DNA from: Nocardia takedensis NBRC 100417
GTDB lineage: Bacteria > Actinomycetota > Actinomycetes > Mycobacteriales > Mycobacteriaceae
DNA length: 64,000 nt
NCBI RefSeq assembly: GCF_000308695.1
Contig: NZ_BAGG01000264.1
Coordinates: 1-64,000 of the forward strand
Direction of reading: 5' to 3'
Shown: piece after piece, positions 59,468-64,000 of the stretch
How the letters are laid out: every line of letters begins with the position of its first letter
Numbering within the stretch: the first letter of the stretch is position 1
Notes under the pieces: model-generated
What the model saw: only the letters and a program-made list of their open reading frames with translations
Databases searched by the model: none
Told to the model about the DNA's origin: nothing
Position numbers and translations under genes: made by a program

Positions 59468-61276
59468 ATGAGACAGCCGATCGGGCGTCGCCTGTTCCTG
59501 CGCGGCGTCGGTGCGGGCGTGCTGGGGACGGCGCTGTCGCGGACACTGGTGGCGGCGGATCCCGTGGCGGCGAGTCCGCTGCTGTTCCACTCCCCGTCGG
59601 TCGAACCTTTCGTGGACGACCTCCCGCCGATCCCGGTGACGCGCGGCGACCGACTGGACCTGCTCGCCTCGTCGACCACCCACCGATTCCATCGCGACCT
59701 GCCGGAATCGCCCGCCTTCGGCTACAACGGCATGTCCTATCTCGGGCCGACCGTGGAACACCACGCGCACACCCCGCTGCGGGTCCGCTTCGCGAATCGT
59801 CTCGGCGCGCATCCCTTCGCCGCCGATCTGGACACCTCGGTGCACGGTGTCGCGGAGAGTTTCCGGACGCGCACGCCCTCGGTCCTGCATCTGCACGGCG
59901 GGGTGACCCCGCCCGCCAGTGACGGACATCCCGAACAGGTGGTGTATCCCGGCGAGGAGATCGAGCACGATTTCCCGCTGCGCCAGGACGCGGGCCACCT
60001 CTGGTACCACGACCACACCATGGGCATCACCCGCGCCAACGTGTACGCCGGGCTGGCCGGAATGTTCCTGCTGCGTGACGAATTCGACTCCGGCGCGGCG
60101 GACAACCCGCTCGGACTGCCCGCGGGCGAGTTCGAGGTGCCGTTGGTCCTGCAGGAGAAGATCTTCACCGCCGACGGCCGCCAGTCGCTGCGGTCCACTC
60201 CCGTTGTGCCCGAAGGGTCGTGGGAGGGCGGCGCGGTGGGTGACGTCGGCTTGGTCAACGGCAAGATCTGGCCGTCGATGTCGGTGGCGCGCGGACTGTA
60301 CCGATTCCGGGTGCTGAACGCCGCGTCGTTCAGCGTCTGGAATCTGTTCTTCGGCGATCGGCGGCGATTCTGGGTGATCGGCGACGACCACGGTCTGCTC
60401 GACGCCCCGGTTCCGGTCCACGAGGTGCGGTTGTCTCCGGGCGAACGGCTCGATCTGCTGGTGGATTTCGCGGACCTGGCGCCGGGGGAGTCGGTGGAAC
60501 TGCGCAACGACGAGGTGCCCGTCTTCCAGGCGGCTGTGATCGGTGCGGTGACGATGCCGGTGTTCTGCCGATTCCGCGCCGAGTCGCGCCGGGGCTTCAC
60601 CGGCGCGGTGCCGGACCGTCTGCGCGGCGGCCCACGACAACCCGCCGCCTTGCCGCCCTTGCGCACACCGACCGTGGTGCGTGATGTCACCGTGAGTCAG
60701 CCCTACGAGGTGCGGACACCGCCCTCGATCATGTCGCTGAACAATCTGCGCTTCAGCGATCCCGGTATCGAGATGCCCAGGCAGGGCACGGTCGAGCGCT
60801 GGAACATCATCAACATCACCCCCGACCCGCACCCGATCCACCTGCACCTGGTCACCTTTCGGATTCTCGGCCGCGCCCCGCTGCGCACGGTGGACTACCA
60901 ACTCGCCCATCCGCAACCGCCCATCGGCCGGAAATGGACGCCGTCCGCCGACGGCTTCCTGGCGGGTCCGATGACGCCGCCGCAACCCTGGGAGGCCGGC
61001 TGGAAAGACGTGGTGCGCGCCGACGGCGGCACGGTGACCAGCATCATCGTGCGCTTCCCGACCGAAGCCGAACTCGGCTTCGACCCGGACGCCGTCTTCG
61101 CCCGGCGCGCAGGCGGCACACCCGCACCCGGCGACACCCACACCACCCACGGCCACGGCGACACCCACACCCACGACCACGCGTCGGGCACGGATCTCCA
61201 GGGCTACGTCTGGCACTGCCACATCCTCGACCACGAAGACCACGACATGATGCTCAAATACCGCCTGGTCCCCTGA
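59468..61276 (+). CDS. Multicopper oxidase, bilirubin oxidase/phenoxazinone synthase-like
   Basis: 602 residues with a twin-arginine signal (GRRLFLRGVGAGVLG). All copper sites are visible: HLHGG, WYHDHTMG, HPIHLHL and HCHILDHEDHDMM near the C-terminus (Cys-His bridge and axial Met). A His-rich insert (DTHTTHGHGDTHTHDHAS) precedes the last copper motif and may bind copper. Exported enzymes of this class oxidise phenols, aminophenols or bilirubin with oxygen. The start at 59468 gives the signal peptide its usual position. Confidence 0.92.
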   Translation: MRQPIGRRLFLRGVGAGVLGTALSRTLVAADPVAASPLLFHSPSVEPFVDDLPPIPVTRGDRLDLLASSTTHRFHRDLPESPAFGYNGMSYLGPTVEHHAHTPLRVRFANRLGAHPFAADLDTSVHGVAESFRTRTPSVLHLHGGVTPPASDGHPEQVVYPGEEIEHDFPLRQDAGHLWYHDHTMGITRANVYAGLAGMFLLRDEFDSGAADNPLGLPAGEFEVPLVLQEKIFTADGRQSLRSTPVVPEGSWEGGAVGDVGLVNGKIWPSMSVARGLYRFRVLNAASFSVWNLFFGDRRRFWVIGDDHGLLDAPVPVHEVRLSPGERLDLLVDFADLAPGESVELRNDEVPVFQAAVIGAVTMPVFCRFRAESRRGFTGAVPDRLRGGPRQPAALPPLRTPTVVRDVTVSQPYEVRTPPSIMSLNNLRFSDPGIEMPRQGTVERWNIINITPDPHPIHLHLVTFRILGRAPLRTVDYQLAHPQPPIGRKWTPSADGFLAGPMTPPQPWEAGWKDVVRADGGTVTSIIVRFPTEAELGFDPDAVFARRAGGTPAPGDTHTTHGHGDTHTHDHASGTDLQGYVWHCHILDHEDHDMMLKYRLVP

Positions 61277-61337
61277 CCATAAGTTCCGAAAGCGTTGTGC
61301 GCTCGGCGTTTGCGGGACTCCGTTGGGTGAGCGGTGT

Positions 61338-62300
61338 TCAGGAGATGGCGAGGGCTTCGGCGAGGTGCGGCCACGCGTCGTGGAGGTCGGTCTGCCAGGA
61401 CGGCCAGGCGTGCAGGCCGGTGGGGCGGTCCACGAAGGTGGCGGGTAGGTGGAGTTCGGTGGCGCGCCGGCGGAATCGGTCGGTGCAGGTGTTGGCGCCC
61501 CATTCGAGCGGCGCGCCGGTGACGGCGTCCTGCGCGGAGTCGTCGGGGGCCGGTGTTCCGCTGCCGACGGTCACGAACAGGGCTGTGCCGCGCAGGTTCT
61601 CGGCCAGCAGCAGGGGGTCGTGGGCGGCCCACTGCGGATCGTCGGGCGGGCCCCACATCAGGTCGGGGTCGCCGCCGCGGGTCGCGACGGTGGCGCGGAT
61701 CGACTGCTGGGCGAAGGGGTCGGCGCTGGCGGGGCAACTGCTGAAGGCGCCGGCGAAGCGGTAGCGGCCCGGGTGTCGGGCGGCCAGGGTGAGCGCGGCG
61801 TGTCCGCCCATCGACGGTCCGACCAGGGCGGATCTGGTGGTGTCGACGGAGTAGGCGGCGCGCAGCGCGGCGGGCAACTCCTCGGTGAGGAAGGTCTCCC
61901 ACCGGTTGGCGCCCAGGGTCGGGTCGGGGTGCAGCCAGTCGGTGTAGAAGCTGCCCCGGCCGCCGACGGGCAGCGCGACGGTGACATTCTTGTCGCGGAA
62001 CAGGTCGGCGGCATCGGTTTTGGTGAGCCAGTCGCTGGCCCGGGTGCCGCTGTCACGTCCGGCGTCGGCCCCGTCGAGCAGGATCGCCACGGGGGTTCCG
62101 GCCGGATCGGCGGGCGCGAGCACGTCCACGAGGATGTCGACGTTCATGGACGGCGAGTGGACGACCAGCGTCTCGCGCACGGGGGCGGCGTGTGCCGGTC
62201 CGCCTGCCACCACCGACGTGACGGCCAGCACCGTCAACATCAGTAGACCGGCGAGTCGGGTGCCCGTGCCGAGACGACCGCGCGGCCGAGTGCTGCTCAT
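61338..62300 (-). CDS. Secreted antigen 85-like esterase/mycolyltransferase
   Basis: 320 residues with a signal peptide (about 1-39, ending PAHA-APVR). The fold follows antigen 85: VALPVGGRGSFYTDWLHPDP, nucleophile Ser in LVGPSMGGHAALTLAARHP and His in PTGLHAWPSWQTDL. Such enzymes transfer mycolic acids to trehalose or arabinogalactan. AGGAGA lies four bases before the ATG. It stands alone between the convergent multicopper oxidase gene and the P450 gene. Confidence 0.88.
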   Translation of the reverse strand: MSSTRPRGRLGTGTRLAGLLMLTVLAVTSVVAGGPAHAAPVRETLVVHSPSMNVDILVDVLAPADPAGTPVAILLDGADAGRDSGTRASDWLTKTDAADLFRDKNVTVALPVGGRGSFYTDWLHPDPTLGANRWETFLTEELPAALRAAYSVDTTRSALVGPSMGGHAALTLAARHPGRYRFAGAFSSCPASADPFAQQSIRATVATRGGDPDLMWGPPDDPQWAAHDPLLLAENLRGTALFVTVGSGTPAPDDSAQDAVTGAPLEWGANTCTDRFRRRATELHLPATFVDRPTGLHAWPSWQTDLHDAWPHLAEALAIS

Positions 62301-62484
62301 CGAGATTCTCCTGGTAGAGCGAATCGACCGGAGACGAGTGTTTCGCCCTCGTCCACCGGTCGCGTTCGCCCCCGGCATACCCACGCGCCGCGTGCCCAAC
62401 CCGACCCGACACCTCCGGCGTCCGGCGACCTCCGCAGTCCGGCGACCTCCGCGGTCCTGGAACTCCGCGAACCGACAACCCCGG

Positions 62485-63603
62485 TCATCTCATGCGCAGC
62501 GGTAGCCGCGCGAGACCTCGCATGATCGTGCTGGGCCGCCAATCGATCCGGTCGACCGGGATCGCCAGTTCGATGTGCTGGTATCTGTCCAGCAGTTTTC
62601 CGAAGACGATCTCGGCCTCCAATCGCGCCAGCGGAGCGCCCAGGCAGTAATGGATGCCGTGCCCGAACGCGAGGTGCCCGCGGGCGTCGCGGCGCAGGTC
62701 GAGGATGTCGGGCCGCAGGAATCGCGAACCGTCGTGGTTGGCGGAATCGATGTTGACCATGACGAATTCACCGGCCGGAACGGTCACGTCCCCGATCTCC
62801 ACCGTTTCGGCGGTGAAGCGCAGCGTGGCTTGGTTGACGGGGCTGTCGTATCGCAGGAACTCCTCGATCGCGCCGGGCAGCAGGGAACGGTCGGCGCGCA
62901 GCGCCGCGGCCTGCTCGGGATGGGTGACCAGGGCGAACATCCCGTTGCCGATGAGGTTGACGGTGGTTTCGTGCCCGGCGGCGACCAGCAGGCCGATCAT
63001 GGTCTCGATCTCCTGGTCGCTCAGACGGTCCTCGCCGTCGTCGGCCAGCAGCGTCGAGATGATGTCGTCGCCGGGGTTCTCGCGCCGGAAGGCCACCAGT
63101 TTTCGCAGATAGTCGAACATGGGCGTGTAGTCCTTGTTCGCATCCGGCTGACCCGCCCTGACGGTGTCGGCGGTCCATTCCCGGAAGGTGGTCCGGTCGC
63201 TGTCGGGAACCCCGCACATCTCGCAGATCACCATGATCGGCACCGGGAAGGCGACCTCGTCGATCAGGTCCACCGTTTCCCGACCGTCCAGCCGTCCCAG
63301 TACTTCGTCGGTGATCTCCTCGATCCGCGGGCGGAGGTTCTGGACGTAGCGCGGTGAGAAACTGCGGCCGACATTGTGTCGGAGCCGCTGGTGGTCGGGC
63401 GGGTCGGTGTTGAGCATGTGGTGGGTCAGCGACTGACTGAACAGCGCGTGGTAGCCGAATTGCGCGCGGCTGTGCAGCAGGTCCGCGATCCGGGTGGCGT
63501 CCTTGGCGAAGCGCTGATCGGCCAGCACCTGCCGTACCTCGTCGTATCCGGTGACCAGCCACAGCCGCAGGCCGGTGGAGATGTCGAACGGACGCACGCT
63601 CAT
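62485..63603 (-). CDS. Cytochrome P450
   Basis: 372 residues, a bacterial class I P450. The I-helix is LVAAGHETTVNLIGNGM, ExxR is in AIEEFLRYDSP and the heme Cys in FGHGIHYCLGAPLARLE. The N-terminus is about 25-30 residues shorter than usual (starts MSVRPFDISTGLRLWLVTGY), but the start overlaps the thioesterase stop (ATGA), supporting it. In this setting it is probably a tailoring oxidase of a polyketide. Confidence 0.92.
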   Translation of the reverse strand: MSVRPFDISTGLRLWLVTGYDEVRQVLADQRFAKDATRIADLLHSRAQFGYHALFSQSLTHHMLNTDPPDHQRLRHNVGRSFSPRYVQNLRPRIEEITDEVLGRLDGRETVDLIDEVAFPVPIMVICEMCGVPDSDRTTFREWTADTVRAGQPDANKDYTPMFDYLRKLVAFRRENPGDDIISTLLADDGEDRLSDQEIETMIGLLVAAGHETTVNLIGNGMFALVTHPEQAAALRADRSLLPGAIEEFLRYDSPVNQATLRFTAETVEIGDVTVPAGEFVMVNIDSANHDGSRFLRPDILDLRRDARGHLAFGHGIHYCLGAPLARLEAEIVFGKLLDRYQHIELAIPVDRIDWRPSTIMRGLARLPLRMR

Positions 63604-64000
63604 CTCGGCGCCGCCGGAAAGGTTTCCGCGAGCCAGTCGCGCACCACGGCCGATGCCCGCAGGGCGTGGTCGGTCATCATGGTGTAGTGGTTTCCCGGTG
63701 TCATGCGGGTGACGGTGACTTCGTCGGGGGGCGGGGCGAATTCACCGGTTTCCGGATCGAGCATCGGCTGTTCCTCGGCCCGGACCAGCAGGACCGGGAT
63801 CGACAGTTCCGGCAGGGGCGAGGCGGCCCAGTGCTCGAACAGCGGTCCGTAGTGGCCCATCGCGGTCAATTCCTCGGAGGGCACGTCCACCAAGCCTTCC
63901 AGGCTGCGCAACTGGTTGATCATGGTGGCGAAGATCCGCGCGTCGTCGTGGTGCCGCAGGCTGAAGCTGTCGAGCATGATCACGCCCGCGGGCGAGCGGC
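63600..64000 (-). CDS. Polyketide synthase-type thioesterase, partial
   Basis: The frame is open to the right edge; 133 C-terminal residues are visible. PAGVIMLDSFSL, IPVLLVRAEEQPM and the catalytic-His region VTRMTPGNHYTMMTDHAL match the thioesterase at the end of modular polyketide or peptide synthases. The nucleophile GHSxGG should lie outside. It may be the last domain of a large synthase or a free type II enzyme. It is coupled to the P450 gene by a 4-bp overlap. Confidence 0.85.
   Translation of the reverse strand, partial: RSPAGVIMLDSFSLRHHDDARIFATMINQLRSLEGLVDVPSEELTAMGHYGPLFEHWAASPLPELSIPVLLVRAEEQPMLDPETGEFAPPPDEVTVTRMTPGNHYTMMTDHALRASAVVRDWLAETFPAAPR

Noticed and set aside
59324-61243. 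Long open frame (639 codons) on the minus strand
   Set aside because: It is fully covered by the multicopper oxidase gene, whose copper motifs are complete.

Overview
The window is GC-rich actinomycete chromosome with strong G/C preference at third codon positions. An MmpL transporter, antigen-85-like esterases, an F420-type Ddn-family reductase and many TetR regulators point to a mycolic-acid-containing genus, most likely Nocardia. This is inference from gene content; no rRNA or other marker gene is present. I see no tRNA, rRNA, insertion sequence or CRISPR array.

Layout. 1-9 kb: housekeeping and oxidative genes (zinc-ribbon metallopeptidase cut by the edge, aldo/keto reductase with divergent TetR, HrpB helicase, TfoX-like protein, a LysM-esterase fusion). 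9-17 kb: haloperoxidase-type hydrolase, glycosyltransferase with divergent TetR, class II aldolase plus PfkB kinase, and a NarL-type two-component system. 17.2-17.9 kb is an AT-richer gap. 17.9-27.5 kb: GT39-like glycosyltransferase, MmpL, two SDRs, acyl-CoA dehydrogenase, aldo/keto reductase with an AKR remnant beside it, and a fatty-acid hydroxylase with a divergent TetR and clear operators. 27.6-33.7 kb: a catabolic cluster of racemase-superfamily enzyme, TetR, bicupin, cyclic amidohydrolase, MFS and isochorismatase-type amidase.

33.7-52.6 kb is the centre of interest. An eight-gene minus-strand operon (45475 to 37846) encodes a two-domain nitrilase-type protein, two proteins resembling plant red chlorophyll catabolite reductase (RCCR), a chlorophyllase-like alpha/beta hydrolase with a frameshift near its end, a Rieske oxygenase resembling pheophorbide a oxygenase (PAO), an unrecognised protein, an SDR resembling chlorophyll b reductase NOL/NYC1, and a racemase-superfamily enzyme. 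A five-gene minus-strand operon (51706 to 45993) encodes a two-component flavin monooxygenase, two aldehyde dehydrogenases and an FAD hydroxylase. A divergent IclR regulator (51832) lies at its head. The same operator-like motif, GAAAC-N3-GTTTC, stands before both operons, before a Dabb-domain gene between them, and before a four-gene operon of neocarzinostatin-fold secreted proteins; a variant precedes a secreted lipase-like hydrolase. I read this as one regulon, probably for uptake and breakdown of chlorophyll-type or related tetrapyrroles. Homologies are recalled from family knowledge and not computed.

52.6-64 kb: membrane protein and MFS, a secreted S33-type hydrolase that seems to lack part of its active site, a peptide deformylase remnant, an FAD oxidoreductase, a rearranged-looking patch near 58.6 kb, a multicopper oxidase, an antigen-85-like esterase, and a cytochrome P450 coupled to a polyketide-type thioesterase that runs off the right edge.
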